A stretch of 5,012 bases of DNA from Chitinophagaceae bacterium (lineage in GTDB: Bacteria > Bacteroidota > Bacteroidia > Chitinophagales > Chitinophagaceae): the NCBI GenBank assembly GCA_023251335.1, contig JAHEZA010000235.1:1-5012 (forward strand). Reading direction: 5' to 3'. Shown one piece after another: positions 1 to 5,012 of the stretch (positions are counted from its first letter, which is position 1; each line of letters starts with the position of its first letter). Under the pieces are notes generated by a model. The model had not been told where the DNA came from. It was given only the letters and a program-made list of their open reading frames with translations, and searched no databases. A program made the position numbers and the translations under genes.

Positions 1-69
1 AGAAACAGAAGACAAATCCAATTTTATAAAAAGAAATAATCAGATGTAAATGTAAATGTGGACCTTTAG

Positions 70-138
70 CCCTTCAAGCGTCAATTACCCTGCGGCGAAA
101 TTGATCGAGCAGTGAGAGGAATTATAAACTTAAGTGGC
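70..138 (+). repeat. Diverged direct repeat, copy R1
   Basis: This 69-bp segment aligns without gaps to 1132-1200 at about 49 of 69 positions (counted by eye). The best-conserved cores are ATTGAT, GAGCAGT, GGAATT and CTTAA. Read in the frame starting at 70 it is open and ends at a stop near 161; the peptide contains GEIDRAVRGI, matching GGID-stop-AVGGI in copy R2. Mismatches are slightly more frequent at the third codon position (9 against 5 and 6), a weak hint that the ancestor was coding. I do not recognise the sequence. The copies are in the same orientation about 1.06 kb apart and bracket the DUF4440 gene. Confidence 0.6.
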
Positions 139-296
139 GATTGGAATGAAGAAAAAAAGCTCTAAAAAAATTATTACTGAAATAGCATAAGAAAAGTGGG
201 AAATTTACTGGAGTTTCCCCAAAATCCAATCGTCAAATTATGGAGATGCTGAATAGGCAACGGTTTTAGCAAAATTATAAGTGTAATCTCAGTTTT

Positions 297-398
297 TTAA
301 AAAGCATTCAGCTTACCTGCCAAAATTTCCTTGAAAAAAGATTCCCCTAAAAAAGATGTTAGCGATATTAAAGTAAGTAGTGAAAAGAATAATTTCAT
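297..398 (-). CDS. Possible 33-aa secreted or membrane peptide (doubtful)
   Basis: An ATG at 396-398 opens a 33-codon frame ending in TAA at 297-299. The peptide starts MKLFFSLLTLISLTSFLG, a Lys followed by a strongly hydrophobic run, which is what a Sec signal peptide or a single membrane helix looks like. Only about 15 residues follow (ESFFKEILAGKLNAF), so it is either a very small peptide or the surviving N-terminus of a decayed secreted-protein gene. It lies 77 bp beyond the DUF4440 gene stop on the same strand. No clear ribosome-binding site is visible. AT-rich DNA produces such frames by chance, so this is a candidate only; no function is assigned. Confidence 0.2.
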   Translation of the reverse strand: MKLFFSLLTLISLTSFLGESFFKEILAGKLNAF

Positions 399-475
399 AA
401 AGTTATAAGTTTAGTTAGGTTGAGTTCTTCCAATTCTCAAATCTTTTGCCGTCCGATAATGTCATAATTATAAAT

Positions 476-952
476 TCAGTCTTGCTTTTTTACAGCTTCT
501 TTTGCTTCTGTAGGTTTAAGTGTATAAGGAACATTTGCAAAGCTTACTACAAGCCATTTACCCGATTCCTTACTTAAAATGTACATACCTAAATTACCAA
601 CCCTACTAATTTGGCGAACTATAGCCATCGCGACATCAGGCTTAATAAATTTTATCTTTTCGAAAGTTATTGTCTTGTAGCTATCCATTCCAGGACCTGC
701 ATGAAATTTGATAAGTTCCTCTTTCATCGTTTGTTTTCCCGTACGCCATTCAGCAAAAGCATTTATGTGGTCTATAGAATCATCATAAGCAGAAACCATT
801 TTGTCAGCGTCATGAGTATTCCACCCATCATAAAAACGTGTTATCACCTCTCTGACAGCGCTATCTTCTTTAGAGTTTCCTGGTTGACCAAATACAATAC
901 CCGCACATAACGTAAATGTGAGAGACAGGTAGAAATACAAGTACTTTTTCAT
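476..952 (-). CDS. Secreted DUF4440 / SnoaL-like (NTF2-fold) protein
   Basis: This encodes a 158-residue protein. Residues 1-22 form a Sec signal peptide (KK, then a hydrophobic stretch), with likely cleavage at VFG|Q23, a cut before Gln that is common in Bacteroidota. C16 does not sit in a proper lipobox, so a lipoprotein is unlikely. Residues about 31-143 fit the DUF4440/SnoaL_3 group of the NTF2-like cone fold (often labelled SgcJ/EcaC family): an N-terminal helix with FYDGWNTHDADKMVSAY (40-56), a mid-region W-x-G (69-72), and C-terminal strands ending in GKWLVVSFANVPY (131-143). Members of this fold bind small ligands or act as small enzymes, but the family name does not define a reaction, and I see no diagnostic catalytic set. 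The protein probably acts in the periplasm. The start is the only ATG that includes the signal peptide. It stands alone, bracketed by R1 and R2; no promoter was convincing. Confidence 0.85.
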   Translation of the reverse strand: MKKYLYFYLSLTFTLCAGIVFGQPGNSKEDSAVREVITRFYDGWNTHDADKMVSAYDDSIDHINAFAEWRTGKQTMKEELIKFHAGPGMDSYKTITFEKIKFIKPDVAMAIVRQISRVGNLGMYILSKESGKWLVVSFANVPYTLKPTEAKEAVKKQD

Positions 953-1131
953 ACAATTTATTTTTATTTAGGTAATAAGAATAACAATTTTTCAATCACT
1001 AATACAGTCAGAGAAAATTACCGCCAACAAGATTTCTTCATCCGGTTCAATCATCTTGCAATGCTATTTGTCGCGGTCCCTGGTTACCTGGAAACAGAAT
1101 AACAGCCATAAATTTATAAACCCCCTAATCC

Positions 1132-1200
1132 CTTTTCAAACGCCCCTTAGGCCGTGGCGGGATTGATTGAGCAGTCGGTGGAATTCTAATCTTAAATGGT
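1132..1200 (+). repeat. Diverged direct repeat, copy R2
   Basis: This is the partner of 70-138, in the same orientation. Shared blocks include TTA, GGC, ATTGAT, GAGCAGT, GGAATT and CTTAA at equivalent spacing with no gap needed. In the frame starting at 1132 it reads LFKRPLGRGGID, stop (TGA at 1168-1170), AVGGILILNG, against PFKRQLPCGEIDRAVRGIINLSG for R1. The in-frame stop means this copy does not encode an intact product in that frame. The origin is not recognised. Confidence 0.6.
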
Positions 1201-1321
1201 TGCTCCAAAGAAATTCTTTTTACCAGTGAACGAAAAAATATTGAAGATTTCTATTTGCTCCGGAACCCAATGAAAAAAATTCTCTTCGTATTTTTTACTA
1301 TTTACAAACTGAAAATTGCTT

Positions 1322-1325
1322 AATT
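1322..1325. repeat. Possible 4-bp target-site duplication, left copy (AATT)
   Basis: AATT directly precedes the left inverted repeat and AATT (2417-2420) directly follows the right one. Short duplications are normal for IS982-family insertion. However, both flanks are AT-rich (CTTAATT and AATTTAT), shifting the boundary by two bases gives an equally good TTAA match, and the two flanks otherwise do not come from one continuous gene. The match may therefore be chance. Confidence 0.35.
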
Positions 1326-1343
1326 AACGTGAGTTCGATGTAA
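1326..1343 (+). repeat. IS982 left terminal inverted repeat
   Basis: AACGTGAGTTCGATGTAA matches the reverse complement of 2399-2416 at 17 of 18 positions; the one difference is G in place of A at the 15th base. The terminal repeats are the sites the transposase binds and cleaves. Confidence 0.87.
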
Positions 1344-1427
1344 GAATTTTTAAAAATTAGTTTACAAAGTAAATAATTTATTAAGCTATATAACACTGAT
1401 TATAAGTAAAATGTAAGCATATTTTAG

Positions 1428-1435
1428 TATCTTTA
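1428..1435 (+). promoter_or_regulatory. Possible -7 promoter element for the transposase
   Basis: TATCTTTA matches the Bacteroidota -7 consensus TAnnTTTG at all but the last base. It lies 25 bp before the transposase ATG, inside the IS leader. No TTG is present at the expected distance upstream (about 19-23 bp), so support is partial. Confidence 0.3.
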
Positions 1436-1460
1436 TAGTGCAAAAACAAAGCCTAAAAAC

Positions 1461-2387
1461 ATGCTTACATCCGACCAAATTACTGAACTTTTCTTTCTTG
1501 TTGATGAGTATTGCATCCTTTTTGAAAAAAATATCAATCAAAATCTTATTAAGGTTTCTTCATCCACTGACAAAAGGTCAAGAAACAGATCTTGCGCTTT
1601 ATCAAAAAGTGAGGTAATCACTTTGCTGATTGCTTTTCATCAATCGGATTACCGTACGCTGAAACACTTTTACAAAGATTATGTTTGTGTTCACTTGCAA
1701 AAAGAATTTCCGTCCCTGGTTTCTTACAACCGGTTTGTAGAACTTCAAAAATTATCGGCTTTACCATTGTTTATGTTTGTTATGTCTCATTGTATAGGTG
1801 AATGTACCGGCATCTCCTTCATTGATTCCACTAAAGTTGCCGTGTGCAAAAATCAACGTATCAGCCAGCACCGGCAATTTAAAAACATCGCCCAAAGAGG
1901 CCATACTTCCACCGGATGGTTCTTTGGTTTTAAACTGCATATTATTATCAACGATAAAGCAGAAATTATCAGCTTTCAACTTACCAAAGGAAACGTGGCC
2001 GACAATAATGAAAACCTGCTCATAAAACTTTGTAAAGACCTTTTCGGCAAACTTTATGGCGATAAGGGATATATGGTTAAAGATTCTGTTTTTCAAAAGC
2101 TTTTTTTTGATGGCGTACAACTGATCACCAAAATAAGAAAAAACATGAAGAATAAACTGATGAGCATCTATGATAAAATCATGCTGAGAAAAAGAAGTGT
2201 GATAGAATGTGTGATGGACAGTCTCAAAAATATTTGCCAGTTAGAACATTCAAGACACAGAAGCATTCACGGTTTTATTATCAACATCTTCTCAGCAATC
2301 GGAGCCTACCATTTCATGCCTAAAAAACCTTCCCTGGCAAGCCATTTCGAAACAGACAACTCTTACTCCTTGCAACTTTCTCTGTAA
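1461..2387 (+). CDS. IS982-family transposase (DDE)
   Basis: This encodes a 308-residue DDE-type transposase, close to the usual length of about 290-300 for IS982. It catalyses cutting and strand transfer at the element ends. The catalytic triad is readable: D122 in FIDSTKVAVCKN (120-131), D201 in LYGDKGYM (198-205), and E249 in RKRSVIECVMDSLKN (243-257). The last is followed by the family-typical CQLEHSRHRSIHGF (259-272). All three acidic residues and both gene ends are present with no frameshift, so the protein is probably active. The ATG at 1461 is the first start in the frame and gives the usual N-terminus (LTSDQITELFFLVDEYC). It is the only gene in the element and lies between the two inverted repeats. 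Confidence 0.94.
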   Translation: MLTSDQITELFFLVDEYCILFEKNINQNLIKVSSSTDKRSRNRSCALSKSEVITLLIAFHQSDYRTLKHFYKDYVCVHLQKEFPSLVSYNRFVELQKLSALPLFMFVMSHCIGECTGISFIDSTKVAVCKNQRISQHRQFKNIAQRGHTSTGWFFGFKLHIIINDKAEIISFQLTKGNVADNNENLLIKLCKDLFGKLYGDKGYMVKDSVFQKLFFDGVQLITKIRKNMKNKLMSIYDKIMLRKRSVIECVMDSLKNICQLEHSRHRSIHGFIINIFSAIGAYHFMPKKPSLASHFETDNSYSLQLSL

Positions 2388-2398
2388 ATTTGACATCG

Positions 2399-2416
2399 TT
2401 ATATCGAACTCACGTT
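2399..2416 (-). repeat. IS982 right terminal inverted repeat
   Basis: Read on the minus strand this is AACGTGAGTTCGATATAA, the partner of the left repeat at 1326-1343. It begins 11 bp after the transposase stop codon. The plus-strand frame of the MscS remnant runs backwards through this repeat to a TTG at 2390, so any ORF called from there is an artefact of the junction. Confidence 0.87.
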
Positions 2417-2420
2417 AATT
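2417..2420. repeat. Possible 4-bp target-site duplication, right copy (AATT)
   Basis: This is the right-hand partner of AATT at 1322-1325. It forms the first codon (Asn) and one more base of the surviving mscS reading frame. See the left copy for why it may be coincidental. Confidence 0.35.
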
Positions 2421-2722
2421 TATCTAATTATGTGATTTTTAATTATTCAAGAGAAAGTACACTTAGAGTAGATATTTCCATTAAATTTAGCTATGCCATA
2501 AGTTTTACAGAAGTAAAAAAAATTGCAATGGAAACAATTGGCTCTTTTGAAAAAGGTTTGAAAATGCCGCCACCGCGCATTGGCATAGATAAAATAGAAG
2601 CTGACGGCTACACGATTATAATCAACACCTGGATTAATTCACACGGGCTACAGGATACAAGATTGGAATTAAATGAAAAACTTATGAATTGCTTTGAGCC
2701 GCTTTTCAATCCAAAAAAATAA
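2417..2722 (+). pseudogene. 3' remnant of an MscS-family mechanosensitive channel gene
   Basis: After the IS right end the plus frame reads NLSNYVIFNYSRES, then LRVDISIKFSYAISFTEVKK, and ends ELNEKLMNCFEPLFNPKK before TAA at 2720-2722. This matches the end of MscS small-conductance channels: the last strand of the beta domain (normally IPNxxLxNxxIxNYS), then the cytoplasmic alpha/beta domain (RxVDIxIxxxY...) and its final helix. About 101 codons remain. The transmembrane helices, the pore-lining TM3 and most of the beta domain are missing, so no channel can form. There is no native start; upstream the frame runs into the IS. The missing 5' part is not found left of the IS. The frame has stayed open for 306 bp, suggesting recent loss. 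The gene converges on mgtE with 19 bp between stops and no visible terminator hairpin. Confidence 0.85.
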
Positions 2723-2741
2723 TAATCATGATACAAAAATT

Positions 2742-4130
2742 TTAAGTAATCCAATGCTGAAAGGTAGTTGCCAGCCATAAGAAGACCCCAAACCCAACAA
2801 TATCCTGTAATGAAGTTTCAAAAGGCCCGGCTGTTGTGGCGGGATCGAATCCCAATCTTTTAGATACCATCGGAATAATGGTACCCATCAACCCGGCTGT
2901 AATCATAGAGCATATTAGTGCTCCTCCGATAACAAGGCCGAAGGGAAGATGTTTGGCCCAGACGGCCCCAACCGTCCCCAAGGCGATACCGCATGCAATT
3001 GCCATCAGAATCGAAGTTGTCAGTTCCCTACTCACTGATTTAAAAATATTATGACCACCGGGTAATTTAGCATCCACTGCCCGCACAGTAATCGCTGCTG
3101 CCTGTAATCCCACGTTGCCGGAGATAGCTGAAATCACAGGCATAAAAGAAGCCAGCAAAATTACTTTTTGTAGAATTGCATCATAGCGGTGTATCACGAG
3201 GCCAGCAACTAATTCGATGGTCATTGTGACGAGCAGCCACGGCACTCTCAGTTTCGCTTCCTGGAAAGGTGAAAGTTCTGCCATTTTCTGGGCATCAGTA
3301 CCCACCGCTTTTGAATAAACACTTCTAAGTCTTGCGATCATGACCTTTAGTAATTCATCAACCGGAATAACACCTACTAAATTATTATCCTTATCAACTA
3401 CTGGCAAGGTTTTAAATTGATATTTTGACAGCAACGCTGCAGCATCCATCTGAGAATCAGTTGCTTTGATACACACCACATTTTTTTCAATTACGTCATC
3501 TACGTCGTTACCATCTTCATGAGTAAGCAATTCGCGAATAGAAATAACGCCAAACATGTGAACCTCTTTACTGTTACTATTCTCATCCACTACAAAAATA
3601 TCTTCAGGAACTTTTTCTTTTAAATCTGTTTGCCGAATAATATCTAACGCTTCTTTTACTTTTTTTCCCTTTGGTATACGCAAATATTGCGAAGTCATTA
3701 ATCTGCCTGCCGAATTTTTGGGATACACAATACGTTGCTCCGCGTCAGTGGTTACTTTTTTCCGGGTTTTGCTCTCTTTTAAAATATCTTTTTGTTGTTG
3801 CTTTGGAGCATCGGCTAAAACTGCTGCTGCGTCTTTTGGTTGCATTTTTCGAACGAGTTGTTTAACCTGTTCAGGTTCCAAATGTTTCAAAATTTTTTCG
3901 GCCAGATCAGGGTCAATTAAAGCCATTACATCGGACGATAACGCAGGAGGAATTGCTTTAAAAGTATCAATAGCGTCCTCTGTTTCCAATTCCTCAATAG
4001 CCAGTGCAATATTTTGAGCGTCGTAGCTTTGAACCAATTCCCCCAGCGCAGAAGATATGGGTTTTTCTTTTTTTTGAAATGATGATTTCAGCCGTCCGGA
4101 AAGTTCTTTCCAGGCATGATCATTCTTCAT
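2742..4130 (-). CDS. mgtE: MgtE-family Mg2+ channel/transporter
   Basis: This encodes a 462-residue inner-membrane protein, near the family length of about 450, that admits Mg2+ and is gated by intracellular Mg2+. Domain order is complete. Residues about 25-130 are the helical N domain, with LIDPDLAEKILKHLEPEQV (71-89) and DAAAVLADAP (100-109). CBS1 starts at AGRLMTSQYLRIP (141-153), and CBS2 spans about 213-265 (VVCIKATDSQMDAA, TLPVVDKDNNLVGVIPVDEL). Five membrane helices lie at about 297-316, 322-345, 370-393, 397-421 and 440-459. The signature SGNVGLQA (337-344) matches GNxGxQ, and DPATTAGPFETSLQD (429-443) is the TM5 signature; D443 aligns, by my reading, with the pore Mg2+-binding Asp of Thermus MgtE (D432). 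The ATG at 4128-4130 gives a full N domain. There is no M-box-like leader. It faces the mscS remnant tail to tail and follows the CinA-like gene by 135 bp. Confidence 0.95.
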   Translation of the reverse strand: MKNDHAWKELSGRLKSSFQKKEKPISSALGELVQSYDAQNIALAIEELETEDAIDTFKAIPPALSSDVMALIDPDLAEKILKHLEPEQVKQLVRKMQPKDAAAVLADAPKQQQKDILKESKTRKKVTTDAEQRIVYPKNSAGRLMTSQYLRIPKGKKVKEALDIIRQTDLKEKVPEDIFVVDENSNSKEVHMFGVISIRELLTHEDGNDVDDVIEKNVVCIKATDSQMDAAALLSKYQFKTLPVVDKDNNLVGVIPVDELLKVMIARLRSVYSKAVGTDAQKMAELSPFQEAKLRVPWLLVTMTIELVAGLVIHRYDAILQKVILLASFMPVISAISGNVGLQAAAITVRAVDAKLPGGHNIFKSVSRELTTSILMAIACGIALGTVGAVWAKHLPFGLVIGGALICSMITAGLMGTIIPMVSKRLGFDPATTAGPFETSLQDIVGFGVFLWLATTFQHWIT

Positions 4131-4210
4131 ATATTTTCTGAATTTAGTAAAGCATGTACTAAGTTTAATACCAAGTTCTATACCCGATTTCTAAGTCACG
4201 AAAACACTCC

Positions 4211-4244
4211 AAAATCTAAAAAATATAATCAGTTATTTTCGCAA
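4211..4244 (-). promoter_or_regulatory. Possible mgtE promoter
   Basis: On the minus strand TTG (4242-4244) is followed after 23 bp by TAGATTTT (4211-4218), which fits the Bacteroidota -33/-7 pattern TTG...TAnnTTTG with one mismatch at the last base. It lies about 80 bp before the mgtE start and within the gap after the CinA-like gene, so mgtE could be transcribed on its own. The spacing is at the long end of what is usual and the region is AT-rich. Confidence 0.22.
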
Positions 4245-4265
4245 TTGATCAGGCGCCGCTTGTTA

Positions 4266-4760
4266 TCATTTACTTTTTCTTAAGATCTCAAAAAGAACTT
4301 CAATAGCCTGGTGTGTAAAATCCAGTTGTACATTCCGGGGCTTTGTACAGGATGATAAAATCTTCTTCGATTCAATAACCTTCTTCCCTTTTGCAATTGC
4401 TACATAGGCAAATAATTGCTTTATATTTTTTTCGGGTACCGGGCTGGCGTATCCCGTTATGCCAATGCCAAAAACAGACTTAAAAAAATTGCAAACTTCG
4501 CTGGCCATTTCTTCAGAAACGTTTTGCGAGACACAATTAACTGCTATGGCATGGGTCGGTTCCACCAGCAGGTGTCTGCATTTTTGGCCAATATTATAAG
4601 TCGTTATTCCGCCCTGAAAAAATGTAGTAGCGTTATCTGCCAGGGAAAAAGCTGCTTGCAGATTTCCTGAGGTCACGCTTTCTGCCACAGCAATGGTCGA
4701 TCCCTTTTTTTGAAGTAGTTTACCGGTTTTATTAATAAGATTGATATCAAGACCCGTCAT
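4266..4760 (-). CDS. CinA C-terminal-domain protein (PncC-like), motif-divergent
   Basis: This encodes a 164-residue stand-alone CinA C-terminal domain, the length of E. coli PncC (about 165), with no signal peptide. PncC hydrolyses the amide of nicotinamide mononucleotide to give nicotinate mononucleotide in NAD salvage. Family features present are AVAESVTSGNLQAAF (24-38; usual AESCTGG), FFQGGITTYNIGQK (47-60; usual F-RGxVxYSNxxK, with Y55 and K60 kept), CVSQNVSEEMASEV (76-89; usual GAVSExVA) and GIGITGYASPVPEKN (98-112; usual SGIAGPxGG...KPVG). Differences are V for C and S for the first G in motif 1, NAT (43-45) where canonical enzymes have GSS, and loss of the GPxGG...KPVG loop. I recall similar forms in other Bacteroidota, so this is probably a lineage-specific subfamily. 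Fold assignment is firm; NMN deamidase activity is not. Confidence 0.82.
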   Translation of the reverse strand: MTGLDINLINKTGKLLQKKGSTIAVAESVTSGNLQAAFSLADNATTFFQGGITTYNIGQKCRHLLVEPTHAIAVNCVSQNVSEEMASEVCNFFKSVFGIGITGYASPVPEKNIKQLFAYVAIAKGKKVIESKKILSSCTKPRNVQLDFTHQAIEVLFEILRKSK

Positions 4761-4920
4761 TTTTACTTTGTTGATCGAATGATAAAGACAATAGCGATGC
4801 GGCGGTATCCTCCAATGTTGTAATTACATTCGGCTTTATTTTTTTGAGGATAGTATGAATCCATTCCGATCTTTTATATCCATATTTTGTTTTTGGATGC
4901 AAAAAATAGTCCAATTGCAA
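4747..4920 (-). CDS. Possible small protein overlapping the CinA-like gene start
   Basis: A minus-strand frame is open for about 73 codons between a TAA just upstream and a TGA at 4747-4749. There is no ATG; the first usable start is TTG at 4918-4920 (57 residues), preceded in frame by a CTG. The peptide includes DYFLHPKTKYGYKRSEW and ITTLEDTAASLLSLSFDQQ, a protein-like mix of charged and hydrophobic residues with no membrane segment. Its stop lies 14 bp inside the CinA-like gene (ATG ACG GGT CTT GA), an arrangement seen in translationally coupled pairs. The absence of ATG means it could equally be the tail of a decayed gene or a chance frame. I do not recognise it. Confidence 0.28.
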   Translation of the reverse strand: MQLDYFLHPKTKYGYKRSEWIHTILKKIKPNVITTLEDTAASLLSLSFDQQSKNDGS

Positions 4921-4979
4921 AATTGAGACATAAGATTTCCTGGCTGTAGATAATAAAAATTGTATCAGTTATCATTTAG

Positions 4980-5012
4980 ATGTTCAAAAAAAAAAATGAT
5001 CAGCAAATGCTC
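4980..5012 (+). CDS. Possible start of a gene running off the right edge
   Basis: An ATG at 4980 opens a frame that stays open to the window end (MFKKKNDQQML, 11 codons). Codons 3-6 are made from an 11-base A run (4986-4996). A second ATG in another frame lies at 4996. No Shine-Dalgarno sequence is visible, which is normal here. If real, the gene would diverge from the minus-strand genes, and the DNA between 4921 and 4979 would hold its promoter. Eleven codons cannot prove coding. Confidence 0.17.
   Translation, partial: MFKKKNDQQML

Larger units (their letters stand above)
1..475. other. Gene-poor AT-rich stretch
   Basis: No ORF of convincing length or recognisable protein lies here. Two plus-strand frames are open from the left edge and stop at 37-39 (TAA) and 47-49 (TAA), so the last few codons of a gene from outside the window could be present, but which frame is real cannot be decided. 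The stretch contains repeat copy R1 (70-138) and a doubtful minus-strand mini-ORF (297-398). I saw no clear intrinsic terminator downstream of the DUF4440 gene stop at 476. The mix of a diverged repeat and short broken frames resembles decayed DNA, which is an inference. Confidence 0.5.
953..1325. other. Gene-poor stretch between the DUF4440 gene and the IS element
   Basis: No recognisable gene is present. It should contain the promoter of the leftward DUF4440 gene, but I found no good Bacteroidota -7 element (TAnnTTTG). It contains repeat copy R2 (1132-1200) and, in the same frame, an open stretch from 1171 to 1323. Inside that is an ATG at 1270 followed by MKKILFVFFTIYKLKIA and a TAA at 1321-1323, signal-peptide-like and ending just before the IS boundary. 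Importantly, no frame here encodes the missing N-terminal part of the MscS protein whose 3' end lies beyond the IS. Confidence 0.5.
1326..2416 (+). mobile_element. IS982-family insertion sequence, apparently complete
   Basis: The element is about 1,091 bp, a normal size for IS982-family elements (roughly 1 kb with one transposase gene). The ends are inverted repeats: AACGTGAGTTCGATGTAA at the left, and AACGTGAGTTCGATATAA as the reverse complement of the right end. The single gene (1461-2387) fills most of the interior and is intact. Between the left repeat and the gene is a 117-bp AT-rich leader with a perfect 14-bp palindrome at 1345-1358. Boundaries are uncertain by one or two bases because the flanks are AT-rich and partly palindromic. 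The right boundary falls inside an mscS-type gene, which it truncates. Confidence 0.87.

Noticed and set aside
611..910. 99-codon plus-strand ORF opposite the DUF4440 gene
   Set aside because: It lies fully antisense to a gene with a good signal peptide and family match; the peptide has no family features.
971..1170. About 65-codon open plus-strand frame ending at the TGA in R2
   Set aside because: It has no ATG start, no recognisable motif and a composition like translated non-coding DNA.
1361..1373. TTTAC-AAA-GTAAA small inverted repeat in the IS leader
   Set aside because: A 5-bp stem in AT-rich DNA is expected by chance; no function can be supported.
1761..2120. 119-codon minus-strand ORF inside the transposase gene
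   Set aside because: It is antisense to an intact, clearly recognised transposase and shows no recognisable protein features.
2390..2722. A 110-codon plus-strand ORF starting at TTG 2390
   Set aside because: The first nine codons come from the IS right end; only 2417 onward is MscS-like. It is a junction artefact and was annotated as a truncated remnant.
3718..4017. 99-codon plus-strand ORF opposite mgtE
   Set aside because: It is antisense to the N and CBS domains of an intact mgtE, and its Ser/Cys/Ala-rich composition is typical of a shadow frame.
4131..4265. Mg2+-sensing M-box riboswitch upstream of mgtE
   Set aside because: The gap is only 135 bp and AT-rich, with no recognisable multi-stem M-box architecture.
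4235..4268. Intrinsic terminator after the CinA-like gene (GGCGCC near a T run)
   Set aside because: The GGCGCC palindrome has no loop and the flanking bases do not extend it into a stem; the T run is about 25 bp further on.
4416..4670. 84-codon plus-strand ORF opposite the CinA-like gene
   Set aside because: It is antisense to conserved CinA motifs and has no recognisable features.
4855..4926. 23-codon plus-strand ORF preceded by GAGGA
   Set aside because: The purine-rich site is tempting, but Shine-Dalgarno use is weak in Bacteroidota, the peptide is short and unremarkable, and the opposite-strand frame there is longer.

Overview
The window looks like chromosomal DNA from a member of the Bacteroidota, probably a Chitinophagaceae/Sphingobacteriia-type bacterium. 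This is inferred from AT-rich intergenic DNA, start codons without clear Shine-Dalgarno sequences, a signal peptide predicted to be cut just before Gln, and a CinA-like protein whose motif variants I associate with this phylum. No rRNA, tRNA, CRISPR array or phage module is visible.

Layout from left to right. Positions 1-475 are gene-poor; they hold one copy (R1) of a diverged ~69-bp direct repeat and a doubtful 33-codon secreted-type ORF. Positions 476-952 (minus) encode a secreted DUF4440/SnoaL-like NTF2-fold protein. Positions 953-1325 are again gene-poor and hold the second copy (R2), so the two copies bracket the DUF4440 gene. Positions 1326-2416 are a complete-looking IS982-family insertion sequence: 18-bp inverted repeats (17/18 matching), a possible 4-bp target duplication and an intact DDE transposase (1461-2387, plus). 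Immediately to its right (2417-2722) is the 3' end of an mscS-type mechanosensitive channel gene. Its 5' part is not on the other side of the IS, so the locus has lost DNA or been rearranged and is not a simple insertion. Convergent to this remnant is an intact mgtE Mg2+ channel/transporter gene (2742-4130, minus). Beyond it is a CinA C-terminal-domain (PncC-like) protein (4266-4760, minus) with altered signature motifs. A possible small ORF overlaps its start (4747-4920, minus), and a possible divergent gene start lies at the right edge (4980-5012, plus).

The genes do not form an obvious pathway. MgtE and the CinA-like protein are both on the minus strand but 135 bp apart. MgtE (Mg2+ uptake) and the MscS remnant (osmotic release) are both inner-membrane ion-flux proteins, but the latter is broken. 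I found no convincing undescribed system. The items most worth a second look are the one-sided mscS/IS982 junction, the R1/R2 repeat pair, the motif-altered CinA-like protein, and the small overlapping ORF upstream of it.
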